Shown here: positions 1 through 9,700 of the stretch, piece by piece | How positions within the stretch are numbered: position 1 is the stretch's first letter | Layout: each line of letters starts with the position of its first letter | From: Streptomyces olivaceoviridis | GTDB taxonomy: Bacteria > Actinomycetota > Actinomycetes > Streptomycetales > Streptomycetaceae | Assembly: GCF_014650115.1 (NCBI RefSeq) | Contig: NZ_BMUI01000002.1 | Coordinates: forward strand, 310,001-374,000 | Reading direction: 5' to 3' | DNA: 64,000 bases | Position numbers and translations under genes: made by a program | Notes under the pieces: model-generated | The model's database searches: none | What the model was told of the DNA's origin: nothing | The model's input: the letters and a program-made list of their open reading frames with translations, nothing else

Positions 1-211
1 TGCCCTCCCACTCGATGACACCGTCATCGATGGGGTGCACACCCGCGATCGTCTTGACAAGGGTGGACTTGCCGGCGCCGTTGTCGCCGACGAGGGCAAC
101 CACCTCTCCGGCGTGGACCTCAAGCTCTACGTCGGTGAGCGCCTGAACGGCACCGAATCGCTTGGAGACCCCGCGCAACGCCAGCACGGGCGTAGCGGAC
201 ACGTGAACCAT
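1..211 (-). CDS. xylG: Xylose ABC transporter ATP-binding protein XylG, N-terminal fragment (cut by window edge)
   Basis: Only the first 70 codons are in the window; the gene runs off the left edge. The frame reads as the start of a sugar ABC ATPase: after LALRGVSKRFGAVQAL comes a complete Walker A (GDNGAGKST) at about residues 43-51. The short beta-strand opening and the GDNGAGKST form of the P-loop are typical of the tandem-domain CUT2 ATPases (XylG/RbsA/MglA type). It would power uptake of the sugar bound by the lipoprotein encoded 199 bp upstream on the same strand. The pairing with that xylose-type binding protein and the ROK regulator matches, from memory, SCO6010 of S. coelicolor. The start is the ATG at 209-211, with GAAGGAGA about 6 nt ahead of it. 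Confidence 0.85.
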   Translation of the reverse strand, partial: MVHVSATPVLALRGVSKRFGAVQALTDVELEVHAGEVVALVGDNGAGKSTLVKTIAGVHPIDDGVIEWEG

Positions 212-409
212 CTCCTTCGCCGCCCGAGCCTGACCCCGGCGGGAGGTTGAACATGAAGAGTGAGGGGCGTTCCGTCCGGCGCCCCGCCGTTGTGCTGCGG
301 GGCTGTCGGCGGCGGGGCGCCGGACGTGCCGGCACGGGGCGCGCGGACAGTGGGCGCGCGCCTGCCGTGCAGGCCGGCGGAGCCGCCGCCGAGGCGGCCC
401 CGGGGGGTG
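212..409 (-). other. xylF-xylG intercistronic region
   Basis: These 198 bases separate the binding-protein gene from the ATPase gene. They are dominated by one strong stem-loop (listed separately) and C/G-rich sequence; no coding frame is credible. The layout fits processing or attenuation after the first gene of a sugar ABC operon. Confidence 0.6.
274..325 (-). terminator. 16-bp stem-loop between xylF and xylG (attenuator or partial terminator)
   Basis: GTCCGGCGCCCCGCCG at 274-289 pairs perfectly with CGGCGGGGCGCCGGAC at 310-325 around a 20-nt loop. It lies inside a probable operon, downstream of xylF. An intrinsic partial terminator or a 3'-end stabiliser here would keep the binding protein more abundant than the ATPase and permease. 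There is no U-tract, which is normal in streptomycetes. Confidence 0.7.
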
Positions 410-1531
410 TTACTTGAGGCCGATCTTGTCGCAGGCGGCCTTGTACTTGGCCGTGCAGATCTGCTCGACCGTGTAGTAACCCTGCTTGATGACCGTGTCC
501 TTGACGTTGTCCTTCGTCAGCGAGACTACCGGGACGATGACGGACGGAATGCCCTTCTCGGTGCCGCTGTCGACGGTGGTGGCATCGAGCGAGCCGTCGA
601 CCTTGCCGGTCTTGACGATCGAGACGGCCATCTTGGCGACGGTCTCGGCCTCCTGCGGGTAGGACTTGAAGACGCTCATGTACTGCTCGTTCGCCACGAT
701 GCGCTGCACGCCCGCGAGCTCGGCGTCCTGGCCGGTGACCGGGGGAAGCGTCTTGAGGCCCGCGCCCTTGAGAGCGGTGATGATGCCGCCCGCCATGCCG
801 TCGTTGGCGGAGTACACGCCGACGATCTTGTCCTTGCCGAGGGCGGAGATGGCGCCCTCCATGTTGGCGTTGGCGTTCTCCGGCTTCCACTCCTTGGTGT
901 CGTACTCCTTGCCGATGTTCACCTTGCCGTCGAGGACCTCGTGCGCGCCCTTCTTGAACTGCGCGGCATTCGGGTCGGTCACGGAGCCGTTCATCATGAC
1001 GATCTTGCCGGACTTGGCCTTGCCGCCCAGGGCCTTCAGCAGGGCCTCACCCTGCGTCTTGCCGACCTCGACGTTGTCGAACGAGGTGTAGGCGGAGATG
1101 GGGCCCTCGGCGAGACGGTCGTAGGCGACGACCGGGATGCCCGCGTCCTTGGCCTTCTTGACGCCCTGCGCCACCGCCTTGTAGTCGACCGCGTCCAGGA
1201 TCAGCACGTCGACCTTCTTGGTGATCATCGTGTCGATCTGCTGCGACTGGAGGGTCGCGTCCTGCTTGGCGTTGAGGTAGTCGACCTTGCCCTTGCCGTT
1301 CGTCAGATCCTTGATCTGCTTCTCGATGATGGGCTTGTCGAACTGCTCGTAGCGGGCGGTCTGGTTCTCCGGCAGGAGCAGACCGACGGTGATGTCGTCA
1401 CCCTTGTGGGTGGTCGTCTTCCCGCTGTCACCGTTGCCGCCGGACTCCTTCGCGCTGCCGCAGGCGGCGAGCGAGACGGTCATTGCGGTGGCACAGAAAG
1501 CAAAGGCAGCACGACGCATGCGCTTGTTCAC
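410..1531 (-). CDS. xylF: Xylose-type ABC transporter substrate-binding lipoprotein XylF
   Basis: A 373-residue lipoprotein. A signal peptide with lipobox (SLAACGS, Cys at about residue 24) is followed by a linker rich in Gly and Ser, then a periplasmic-binding-protein type 1 fold. The segment VGLLLPENQTARYEQFDKP, the NAKQDATLQSQQIDTMI helix and VLILDAVDYKAVAQ are characteristic of the XylF/RbsB (CUT2) class. It captures extracellular xylose or a related pentose and hands it to the permease served by the downstream XylG-like ATPase. The start is the GTG at 1529-1531, preceded at 8 nt by GGGAGG. Neighbours are a ROK regulator upstream and xylG downstream. Assignment to xylose rather than another monosaccharide rests mainly on gene order recalled from S. 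coelicolor SCO6009. Confidence 0.85.
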   Translation of the reverse strand: MNKRMRRAAFAFCATAMTVSLAACGSAKESGGNGDSGKTTTHKGDDITVGLLLPENQTARYEQFDKPIIEKQIKDLTNGKGKVDYLNAKQDATLQSQQIDTMITKKVDVLILDAVDYKAVAQGVKKAKDAGIPVVAYDRLAEGPISAYTSFDNVEVGKTQGEALLKALGGKAKSGKIVMMNGSVTDPNAAQFKKGAHEVLDGKVNIGKEYDTKEWKPENANANMEGAISALGKDKIVGVYSANDGMAGGIITALKGAGLKTLPPVTGQDAELAGVQRIVANEQYMSVFKSYPQEAETVAKMAVSIVKTGKVDGSLDATTVDSGTEKGIPSVIVPVVSLTKDNVKDTVIKQGYYTVEQICTAKYKAACDKIGLK

Positions 1532-1623
1532 TCTTCAAACCTCCCTGACGAGGCCGCGTCGTTGCGGCCGAGGTGGCTGGAAGTCAACTCGGCCACACGT
1601 GCGACGTCAAGAAGTAAATCCTT

Positions 1624-1650
1624 AACGAGATGGCAACGGTGCCATCCGTT
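1624..1650 (-). terminator. Stem-loop between rok7B7 and xylF
   Basis: GATGGCA (1629-1635) pairs with TGCCATC (1640-1646) around ACGG. The outer AACG/CGTT pairing extends the stem after a one-base bulge. It sits 3 nt past the rok7B7 stop, as a terminator should, but an operator role for xylF, which starts 93 nt further on, cannot be excluded. Confidence 0.5.
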
Positions 1651-1652
1651 CT

Positions 1653-2852
1653 CTAAGTGAAGACAGGGGCCGCCACGGACAGCGCACCCTCCAAAAGGGT
1701 CGAATCGCCCATCTCGCTGAGCGCGAGGGCGAGCGCTCCGAGCACCTCCGCGCGGCCACCAAGTGCCCCCGGGAGAACAGACAGTTGGCGCGCCGCGCTG
1801 GGAATGGCGTAGCGGCCGACGGACTCCCTGATCGGTCCGAGCACCAGCTCACCGGCCTCGGCGAGATCACCACCGAGGACCACCCGGCTCGGGTTCAGCA
1901 GATTGCAGAGATTGGCCACTCCGCTTCCGATGTGGCGGCCGATGTCGGCGATCACCCGACGACAGCCCGGGTCACCGTCCCTGGCCAGCCGTACGACGCC
2001 TTCCATCGTCAGGCTGGAGCCGTGGCTGGGCTGGAGCAGCGGGAGCACATAGCGCGCCGACGCGAACGTCTCCAGGCAGCCGCGGTTTCCGCAGCGGCAG
2101 ACCGGGCCGGATTCATCGAGTGTAATGTGCCCGATCTCGCCCGCTGTGCCGCCCGGGCCGCGATAGATCTTCCCGTCGATCACCAGACCGGCGCCGACAC
2201 CGCTCGCGACCTTGATGTACGCCAGGTCCCGGACGCCCTTGCCGCTGCCCCAGACCAGCTCGCCCAGGGCGCCGAGGTTGGCGTCGTTGTCCACGTGCAC
2301 CGGCACGCCGAGCCGTTCGCGCAGTTCCTCGGCGGGCTTGGTGCCGCCCCACCCCGGCAGGATCGCGGTCGAGCCGAGCGTGCCCGACTCGACGTCGATC
2401 GGACCCGGCACGCCGAGCCCCACGCCGGCCACCTTGGCCCGGTCCACGCCCGTCGCCGCGATCAGCCGGTTGACCAGCTGTTCCGCCCGGTCGAAGCCCT
2501 GGTCGGCGGAGGCGTCGACGTCCAGCGGCTCGGCCTCCTCGGCCAGCACCTGATGGGCGAGGTTCCCGACCGCGACCCGTAGGTGGGTGTGCCCGAAGTC
2601 GACCCCGATCACGATGCCGGCGTCCCCGCTCAGGCTGACGCTGCGGGCCCGCCGCCCGCCGGCCGAGGTGGGCGTGACCTCGACGGTTCCGCCGTCCTTC
2701 AGCTCCCGCACGATGTTGGAGACGGTCGCGGCGGACAGCCCGGTGGTCCGCGCGATCTCCGCCTGCGTGAGGGACCCGGCCAGCCGTACGGCCCGGACCA
2801 CCCGCTCCAGGTTGGCTCGGTGCAGTGACGACTGCGACCCTGGAGTCTCCAC
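1653..2852 (-). CDS. rok7B7: ROK-family transcriptional regulator Rok7B7
   Basis: About 399 residues: an N-terminal winged HTH (SLTQAEIARTTGLSAATVSNIV, recognition helix included) followed by a full ROK sugar-kinase fold. Visible ROK features are the phosphate-binding VIGVDFGHTHLR, the GLGVPGPID block, the HVDNDANLGALGE segment with the usual catalytic-type Asp, and the zinc motif CRCGNRGCLE. Rok7B7 (SCO6008) is known to affect xylose use, carbon catabolite repression and antibiotic production, and the same neighbours, xylF and ngcG, flank it here. I chose the GTG at 2850-2852 because AGGAGG lies 5 nt ahead. A TTG at 2901-2903 would add 17 residues but has no clear ribosome site. Confidence 0.85.
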   Translation of the reverse strand: METPGSQSSLHRANLERVVRAVRLAGSLTQAEIARTTGLSAATVSNIVRELKDGGTVEVTPTSAGGRRARSVSLSGDAGIVIGVDFGHTHLRVAVGNLAHQVLAEEAEPLDVDASADQGFDRAEQLVNRLIAATGVDRAKVAGVGLGVPGPIDVESGTLGSTAILPGWGGTKPAEELRERLGVPVHVDNDANLGALGELVWGSGKGVRDLAYIKVASGVGAGLVIDGKIYRGPGGTAGEIGHITLDESGPVCRCGNRGCLETFASARYVLPLLQPSHGSSLTMEGVVRLARDGDPGCRRVIADIGRHIGSGVANLCNLLNPSRVVLGGDLAEAGELVLGPIRESVGRYAIPSAARQLSVLPGALGGRAEVLGALALALSEMGDSTLLEGALSVAAPVFT

Positions 2853-2980
2853 GACGACCTCCTGAGCGCGGGGCCGCTTCGGCGAGGCCCCGTGTATGTC
2901 CAACTAGTGAACTCTAAGCTGAGCCGTTCGGGGTGACTCCCGTCAAGAGGTTGAACCGTTTCCGGGTACATGGACACCAC

Positions 2981-3017
2981 GACGCACACCCTCCCGGGCG
3001 ACGGGACGGTGTGCGTC
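2981..3017 (-). terminator. Terminator of the ngcEFG operon
   Basis: GACGCACACC at 2981-2990 pairs perfectly with GGTGTGCGTC at 3008-3017 around a 17-nt loop. It begins 40 bases beyond the ngcG stop codon and lies upstream of rok7B7, so it separates the two transcription units. Confidence 0.7.
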
Positions 3018-3056
3018 TCGGGACGGCCGCGGGACTGCCCCGCCGGGTCGCAGCCC

Positions 3057-3983
3057 CTATTTGAGCGCCCCCGCGGTCAGCCCCTGGACCACCTGGCGCT
3101 GGAAGACGATGTACGCCGCGAGCACCGGCAGCATCGCCATGACCAGGCCCGCGAACAGTCCCGACCAGTCACCCTTGTAGCCCTGGCTGGCCGCCAGCTG
3201 GACCAGTCCCTGGGTGAGGACCTTCTTGTCGGGGTCGGTGTTGAGCACCGTGGGCAGCATGTACTGGTTCCACTGGCCCAGGAAGTTGAAGATGCCGACG
3301 CTGATCAGACCCGGCTTCGCCATGGGCAGCATGATCTGGAAGAACGTCCGCGCGTGCGAGGCGCCGTCGACGAAGGCCGCCTCCGCCACCGAGGTCGGCA
3401 GGGTGCGGAAGAACGCCGTGAGGAAGAAGACCGTGAACGGCAGCGAGTAGGCGATGTAGACCAGGATCAGGCCGTGGATCGTGTTCAGCAGCCCCATGTT
3501 GTTGACGACGTAGAACAGCGGGACCAGCGCGAGCATGATCGGGAAGCTCATGCCACCGACGAACAGGTAGTAGACGAAGCGGTTGCCGGGGAAGTCGAAG
3601 CGGGCCAGCACGTACGCCGCCATGGAGCCGAGCACCAGGGTGCCGATCAGCGAGCCGCCGACCACCAGCACGGTGTTCAGGAAGTAGTCGCTCATGTTGG
3701 CGTCGGTCCACGCCCGCGCCCAGTTGTCGAAGTGCAGGCTGTCGGGCAGGGACCAGGGTGAACCGAAGATGGAGCTGTCGTCCTTGAAGGACGTCATCAC
3801 CGCCCACACCAGCGGCAGGACCACCATGATCGCCCAGATGACCAGGATGCCGTGGGAGAAGACGTTGAGGACGTTGCCCTCCCTCCTGCGCACGGCGGGC
3901 CGCCCGGTGGGCGGCACGTCCACCTTGGAGACGCCGGCGCCGGACTCGGCCGGCAGCGGCGCGGGGGTCTCGGTCGTCTTCAT
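3057..3983 (-). CDS. ngcG: N-acetylglucosamine/chitobiose ABC transporter permease NgcG (MalG type)
   Basis: A 308-residue inner-membrane permease of the CUT1 class. After a charged N-terminus come six predicted membrane spans. The cytoplasmic coupling motif appears as EAAFVDGASHARTFFQIMLPMAKPG (EAA...G, about residues 202-226), which contacts the ATPase. The gene follows ngcF with only 4 nt between stop and start. No ATPase gene lies in this operon; CUT1 systems in Streptomyces commonly share the MsiK ATPase encoded elsewhere. From memory, SCO6007 occupies this position. The start is the ATG at 3981-3983. Confidence 0.85.
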   Translation of the reverse strand: MKTTETPAPLPAESGAGVSKVDVPPTGRPAVRRREGNVLNVFSHGILVIWAIMVVLPLVWAVMTSFKDDSSIFGSPWSLPDSLHFDNWARAWTDANMSDYFLNTVLVVGGSLIGTLVLGSMAAYVLARFDFPGNRFVYYLFVGGMSFPIMLALVPLFYVVNNMGLLNTIHGLILVYIAYSLPFTVFFLTAFFRTLPTSVAEAAFVDGASHARTFFQIMLPMAKPGLISVGIFNFLGQWNQYMLPTVLNTDPDKKVLTQGLVQLAASQGYKGDWSGLFAGLVMAMLPVLAAYIVFQRQVVQGLTAGALK

Positions 3984-3987
3984 CGCT

Positions 3988-4914
3988 TCAGTACTCCAGC
4001 CGCTCGCGACGGCCCAGCCTCATCACGATCGCGGCGAACGCGAGCGTGACGACGAGCAGGGCGACGCCGATGGTGGTGGCGTAGGCGGCCTGACCGTCCC
4101 GGAACGCCTTCTGGTACACGTACAGGACCATCACCGTGGTCGAGTAGTCGGGACCACCCGGTCCGGTCGTCATGATCTGTACGACTGCGAACGACTCGGC
4201 GCCGAGCGCGAGGATGCCCATGTACACCCAGCCGGACTGGACGGTGTCCCACAGCAGCGGCAGGGTGACGCGGAAGAAGGTGGTGAAGCGGCCGGCGCCG
4301 TCCAGCAGCGCCGCCTCGTACAGCTCGGCCGGGATCGAGGCCATGCCCGCGGAGAACAGCACCACGAAGAAGCCGACCGTGGACCACACGAGCACCGCCA
4401 TCACGCACCACAGGGCGAGGCTCGGGTCGCCCAGCCACAGCGGCTGCACGCCGTCGAGGCCGATGCCGCGCAGGAGCGAGTTGATCGCGCCGCTGTCCGG
4501 GTTGTAGGCGAAGGCGAACAGCAGCGCGACGATCGCGATCGACAGCACCTGCGGGAAGAAATAGACGATCTTGTAGAAGGACGAGCCCCGGACCCCGGAG
4601 ATCACGGGGCCGCCCCTTCTGCGCCGTCCGCCCACATTGATCATGAAGGCGAGGAACAGCGCGAGACTGATCGTCACCACCGGCAGCACCAGGGCGAACA
4701 GCAGACTGTGCTCCAGCGACTTCCAGAAGATGTCGTCGTCGAGCATCCTCTTGTAGTTGTCGAAGCCGACCATTTCGAATTCGGGGCTGAGGCCCGTCCA
4801 GTCCGTGAACGAGTAGTAGATGGACTGGATGAACGGCCACACCACGAAGAGCGCGTACAGTCCGAGGGGCAGTGCCAGAAACCCCACGATGAACCGGTAC
4901 TTGCCGTGTTGCAT
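3988..4914 (-). CDS. ngcF: N-acetylglucosamine/chitobiose ABC transporter permease NgcF (MalF type)
   Basis: A 308-residue permease with a short cytoplasmic N-terminus, six membrane spans and the coupling loop ELYEAALLDGAGRFTTFFRV...LP (about residues 195-216). It pairs with NgcG to form the channel that takes up the ligand bound by NgcE. I chose the ATG at 4912-4914, which has GGAG 5 nt upstream; a GTG two codons earlier would place that GGAG inside the start. The gene ends 4 nt before ngcG and starts 29 nt after the ngcE stop, so the three genes form one operon. Confidence 0.85.
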   Translation of the reverse strand: MQHGKYRFIVGFLALPLGLYALFVVWPFIQSIYYSFTDWTGLSPEFEMVGFDNYKRMLDDDIFWKSLEHSLLFALVLPVVTISLALFLAFMINVGGRRRRGGPVISGVRGSSFYKIVYFFPQVLSIAIVALLFAFAYNPDSGAINSLLRGIGLDGVQPLWLGDPSLALWCVMAVLVWSTVGFFVVLFSAGMASIPAELYEAALLDGAGRFTTFFRVTLPLLWDTVQSGWVYMGILALGAESFAVVQIMTTGPGGPDYSTTVMVLYVYQKAFRDGQAAYATTIGVALLVVTLAFAAIVMRLGRRERLEY

Positions 4915-4943
4915 CGCCACTCCGGTGCTGTCAGGGTGCTGGA

Positions 4944-6389
4944 TTACTGGTGCTTGTAGTGCTTGATCGAGGTGTCCTTCGCCGCCTCGTCGGCAAAGCC
5001 CTGGATCTTCTTGATGGCCTCGGCCGGGGTGAGCCGTCCGGCCATCATCTCGCCGAGACCGGACACGCCGATCTTCTCCTTCTGCAACTGCACGTACCAG
5101 TCCTGAAGACGCGGATTCACCACGTTGGACCCTGCCTTGTCCAGCGCCGCCACGCCCGACTTCAGACCCGGGGTGAGGCTGATGCCGCTGGTGCCTCCGT
5201 TGTACGCGGTCAGTGACTTCACCTTGGTGGTGAAGTTCTTCGAGGACGCCTCGGAGAGCAGGATGCGCAGTTGCTCCATGCCGCCCTCGGTGTTCTTCGC
5301 CTTGGCCGGCACGATGAAGGGCTCACCGCCGGAGGCCCAGATGGTCCCGAACGGCAGCTTGTCGGAGGAGTCGATGCCGGTGGGCGCGGACACGGCGAGG
5401 TCGAAGTCGGCCGGGATGACGTTGGCCGACTCGTTCTCCACCCAGGAGCCGTTCGGGATGAACAGCGCCTCGCCCTTGGCCCAGGCGGTCTGGGACTGGA
5501 TGTGGTCCAGGCCCGGGGTGCCCTTGAGGACGTAACCCTTCTTGTACAGCTCGTAGTAGGCCTCGAAGCAGGCCTTGACCGCGGGGTGCTTCCAGGCGTT
5601 CGGCTCCAGGTTGTCGATGGCGTCGAGGACCTCGCGACCGCCCACCTTGGCGATCATCGGGTAGAGCGAGAAGGGGATGTAGTACGGGTACTTGCCCGCG
5701 TACGTCCAGCCCGCCATGCCCTTCTGCTTGGCCTTCGCGCAGACCGCCAGCATCTCGTCCCAGGTCTGCGGGTACTGCGCGTCCAGCGAGTCGAGGGCCT
5801 TCTGCGAGTACCAGACGCCGTAGACCGTGTAGGCGTAGTACAGGACCCAGACCGGCTTGCCGTCGAACTGGCCCATCTCCACGATGCCGGGGCGCAGCGT
5901 GTCGCGGACCTTCTTGTCCGGGTCGTCGTACGACGGCGCGTCCAGCAGCGGGGTGAGGTCGGCCAGCTGGTTCTTGCCGACGAGCACCCCCATGTCCATC
6001 TGCTCGGCCCCGGAGTTGTCGATGAGGTCCGGCGGGTTGCCCTGGTTGAAGCGGGGCTGCAAGGTGGACTGGATCTTCTGGGTGGTGGCGAACTTCACCT
6101 TGGCCTCGGGGAAGTCCTTCCCGTAGACCTTTACGGCGTCCTGGGCGTATTCCTTGCCGAAGCCGCCGTCGAAGAGGACGAACTCCATGCCAGCGGTGTC
6201 GTTGACGCCGAGGGGGTTCTTCGAGGTCTTCTTGCCCGCCTTCGCCTTGTCCTGTCCGTCACCGCCCCCGCTGGCACAGGCGGACAACAGGCCCATTCCC
6301 GGGGCCGCGACCAGGCCGAGCGCCGCGGACCGCTTGATCAGGTCACGACGGCCCACACCTTCGACGCCGTGGTGCGCAGTGGATCCCAT
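4944..6389 (-). CDS. ngcE: N-acetylglucosamine/chitobiose-binding lipoprotein NgcE
   Basis: A 481-residue extracytoplasmic binding protein (SBP family 1). The N-terminus carries a twin-arginine-like GRRDLIKRSAALGL stretch followed by the lipobox LLSACAS, so export by Tat and lipidation at the Cys near residue 39 is likely. The mature protein has the usual features of maltose/chitooligosaccharide-type binding proteins, for example FNQGNPPDLIDNSG and KGEALFIPNGSW. The first-helix sequence and neighbouring permeases match the NgcEFG system of S. olivaceoviridis and SCO6005. The start is the ATG at 6387-6389 with GGCGAGG upstream; the much longer open frame beyond it is antisense to the mannosidase gene and not coding. 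Confidence 0.85.
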   Translation of the reverse strand: MGSTAHHGVEGVGRRDLIKRSAALGLVAAPGMGLLSACASGGGDGQDKAKAGKKTSKNPLGVNDTAGMEFVLFDGGFGKEYAQDAVKVYGKDFPEAKVKFATTQKIQSTLQPRFNQGNPPDLIDNSGAEQMDMGVLVGKNQLADLTPLLDAPSYDDPDKKVRDTLRPGIVEMGQFDGKPVWVLYYAYTVYGVWYSQKALDSLDAQYPQTWDEMLAVCAKAKQKGMAGWTYAGKYPYYIPFSLYPMIAKVGGREVLDAIDNLEPNAWKHPAVKACFEAYYELYKKGYVLKGTPGLDHIQSQTAWAKGEALFIPNGSWVENESANVIPADFDLAVSAPTGIDSSDKLPFGTIWASGGEPFIVPAKAKNTEGGMEQLRILLSEASSKNFTTKVKSLTAYNGGTSGISLTPGLKSGVAALDKAGSNVVNPRLQDWYVQLQKEKIGVSGLGEMMAGRLTPAEAIKKIQGFADEAAKDTSIKHYKHQ

Positions 6390-6482
6390 GCTCAAGTCCT
6401 CGCCTTCTCCAGGACTCAGGCGGTGAACCGGATCCTCCCCGGCACCGCTGTCGGGTAGTGCTGGCTCGTGCTGGAAACGCCG

Positions 6483-6498
6483 ACAGGTATAGTCCACT
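6483..6498 (-). promoter_or_regulatory. DasR-type operator (dre-like) upstream of ngcE
   Basis: ACAGGTATAGTCCACT matches the recalled dre consensus ACTGGTCTAGACCACT at 13 of 16 positions, keeping the GGT-n-TAG-n-CCA core. It precedes an aminosugar transporter, and a DasR-like regulator with three similar sites is encoded elsewhere in the window. Confidence 0.65.
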
Positions 6499-6689
6499 TC
6501 CCGCCAACTGGGCAAGATCGAATGCAGGGTTCGCGTGGGGTCTTTTCCGAGTTGAGACCTCGCGGAAATATGAAGGCCCCCGGAACGGCCCGCCGGAAAA
6601 AGTCGCGACATAACTCCCTGAATGCCACAGCCAACACCCTTGACATCACGGGCCACTTGACCACCTACTGGTTCCTGCGCCCCGTAGCT

Positions 6690-6701
6690 GACAACGTTGT
6701 C
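6690..6701 (+). promoter_or_regulatory. Perfect palindrome upstream of the GH92 gene (LacI-type operator candidate)
   Basis: GACAACGTTGTC is a perfect 12-bp palindrome 30 nt ahead of the mannosidase start. Near-identical sites (GACATCGTTGTC and its complement) occur at 17486 and 17531 upstream of the second GH92 gene. A central CG within a symmetric 12-14 bp site is typical of LacI/GalR regulators, but no such regulator gene is in the window. Confidence 0.6.
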
Positions 6702-6731
6702 CGGAGGGGGTGCAGGAGGGGAAATCGGTAG

Positions 6732-9700
6732 ATGCAGCGCAGAACGCGGCACAGATGGGGCCCGGCGGTCGTCCTCACGGCCGCCTTTGTCATGGCCGTC
6801 GGCGCGCAGGGCGCGGCGGTCGCCCTGCCCGGCAAGGCTCCGGCGGCCGACCGGGAGTTCGCGTCCTCGTTCGAGGCGGGCGACCCGGCACCGGACTGGC
6901 TGAACACCGTCGACACCGGACGGGACGGCACCAAGCGCGCCTCGGGCGTGGACGGCGGCTACAGCACGGGCATTCCGGGCAATGTCACCGACCATGTCGC
7001 CGAAGTCCGGGCCAGCGGCGAGAACACCGGCGCCGGCGAGGTCGCGGAGAACCTCGCCGACGGTGAGCCCGGCACCAAGTGGCTGACCTTCGAGCCCACC
7101 GGCTGGGTGGAGTTCGACCTGGACAAGCCCGTGAAGATAACGACGTACGCGCTCACCTCGGCCAATGACTTCGGCGAGCGCGACCCCGAGGACTGGACCC
7201 TGAAGGGCTCCACCGACGGCAAGGACTGGACGACGGTCGACACCCGCTCGGGCGAGAACTTCGCCGAGCGGTTCCAGACGAAGTCGTACGACCTCGCCGA
7301 GCCGGCCGAGTACCAGCACTTCCGGCTGGAGGTGACGAAGAACGCGGGCGCGCCGGACATCCTCCAGCTCGCCGACGTGCAGTTCTCCACCGGCAGCGGC
7401 GGCGGTCCGGTGCCGCAGGACATGCTGACCCTGGTCGACAAGGGCCCGAGCGGCTCCCCGACCGCCAAGGCGCGCGCCGGGTTCACCGGGAAGCGTGCCC
7501 TGCGCTACGCCGGCCGGCACACGGCGGCCGGCCGGGCCTACTCGTACAACAAGGTCTTCGACGTGAACGTCAAGGTCGGCGGCGACACCGAGCTGTCGTA
7601 CCGCGTCTTCCCGTCGATGGCCGACGGCGACCGCGACTACGACGCCACCAACGTCTCCGTCGACCTGGCCTTCACCGACGGCACCTACCTGAGCGGCCTG
7701 GGCGCGCTGGACCAGCACGGCTTCCCGCTCACCCCGCGCGGGCAGGGCGCGTCGAAGGCCCTGTACGTCAACCAGTGGAACAACGTGGCCGCGCGGATCG
7801 GCTCGGTCGCGGCCGGCAAGACCGTCGACCGCATCCTGGTGGCGTACGACTCCCCCGACGGCCCGGCGAAGTTCCGCGGCTGGCTGGACGACGTGGCCCT
7901 GAAGCCGGTGGCGCCCGAGAAGCCGAAGGCGCACCTGTCGGACTACGCGCTGACCACCCGCGGCACCAACTCCAGCGGCAGCTTCTCGCGCGGCAACAAC
8001 TTCCCGGCGACGGCCCTGCCGCACGGCTTCAACTTCTGGACCCCGGTGACCAACGCGTCCTCGCTGAGCTGGCTGTACGAGTACGCACGGGCGAACAACG
8101 CGGACAACCTGCCGACGATCCAGGCGTTCAGCGCGAGCCATGAGCCGAGCCCCTGGATGGGCGACCGGCAGACCTTCCAGTTGATGCCGTCGGCCGCGTC
8201 CGGCACCCCGGACACCGGCCGCGAGGCGCGGGAACTGCCCTTCCGGCACGAGAACGAGACCGCGCGGCCGTACTACTACGGCGTCCGGTTCGAGAACGGC
8301 CTCAAGGCCGAGATGGCCCCGACCGACCACGCCGCCGCCCTGCGCTTCACCTACCCCGGTGACGACGCGAGCGTGCTGTTCGACAACGTCACCGAGCAGG
8401 CCGGACTCACGCTCGACAAGGAGCACGGGACCGTCACCGGCTACTCGGACGTGAAGTCGGGCCTGTCGACGGGCGCGACCCGGCTGTTCGTGTACGGCGA
8501 GTTCGACAAGCCGGTCACCGACGGCGCCTCCAGCGGGGTGAAGGGCTTCCTGCGCTTCGACGCGGGCGCCGACCACACCGTGACCCTGCGCCTGGCGACC
8601 TCGCTCATCAGCGTCGACCAGGCCAAGGACAACCTGCGCCAGGAGATCCCGGACGGCACCTCCTTCGACACGGTCAAGGGGCGTGCCCAGCAGGTCTGGG
8701 ACAAGCTGCTCGGCAAGGTCGAGGTGGAGGGCGCGACCCCGGACCAGCTCACCACGCTGTACTCCGGCATGTACCGGCTCTACCTGTACCCCAACTCGGG
8801 CTTCGAGCGGGTCGACGGCAAGGACCGGTACGCCTCGCCGTTCTCCGCGATGCCGGGCCCGGACACCCCGACGCACACCGGCGCGAAGATCGTGGACGGC
8901 AAGGTGTACGTCAACAACGGCTTCTGGGACACCTACCGGACCACCTGGCCCGCGTACTCGTTCCTCACCCCCTCCCAGGCGGGCGAGATGGTCGACGGGT
9001 TCGTGCAGCAGTACAAGGACGGCGGCTGGACCTCCCGTTGGTCCTCCCCCGGCTACGCCGACCTGATGACCGGCACCTCCTCGGACGTGGCGTTCGCCGA
9101 CGCCTACGTCAAGGGCGTGAAGTTCGACGCGAAGGCGGCGTACGACGCGGCCGTGAAGAACGCGACCGTCGTCCCGCCGATGTCGGGCGTGGGCCGCAAG
9201 GGCATGTCCACCTCGCCCTTCCTCGGCTACACCTCGACCGACACGCACGAGGGCCTGTCGTGGGCGATGGAGGGCTACGTCAACGACTACGGCATCGCGA
9301 AGATGGGTGAGGCGCTCTACAAGAAGACCGGCGAGAAGCGCTACCGGGAGGAGTCGGAGTACTTCCTCAACCGGGCCCGCGACTACGTGAACCTGTTCGA
9401 CGCCAAGGCGGGCTTCTTCCAGGGGCGCGACGACAAGGGCGACTGGCGCGTGGACTCCGCGAAGTACGACCCGCGCGTGTGGGGGTACGACTACACGGAG
9501 ACCAACGGCTGGGGCTACGCCTTCACCGCCCCGCAGGACAGCCGGGGCCTGGCCAACCTGTACGGCGGCCGGCAGGGCCTGGCGGACAAGCTGGACGAGT
9601 ACTTCGCCACCCCGGAGACGGCCTCCCCCGACCACGTCGGATCCTACGGCGGTGTCATCCACGAGATGACCGAGGCGCGGGACGTCCGGATGGGCATGTA

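Larger units (their letters stand above)
6390..6731. other. Divergent promoter region between ngcE and the first GH92 gene
   Basis: These 342 bp are noticeably less GC-rich than the flanking genes and hold no credible coding frame. A dre-like site (6483-6498) is 94 nt upstream of ngcE, and a perfect 12-bp palindrome (6690-6701) is 30 nt upstream of the mannosidase start. The region should contain promoters for both operons. Confidence 0.7.
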
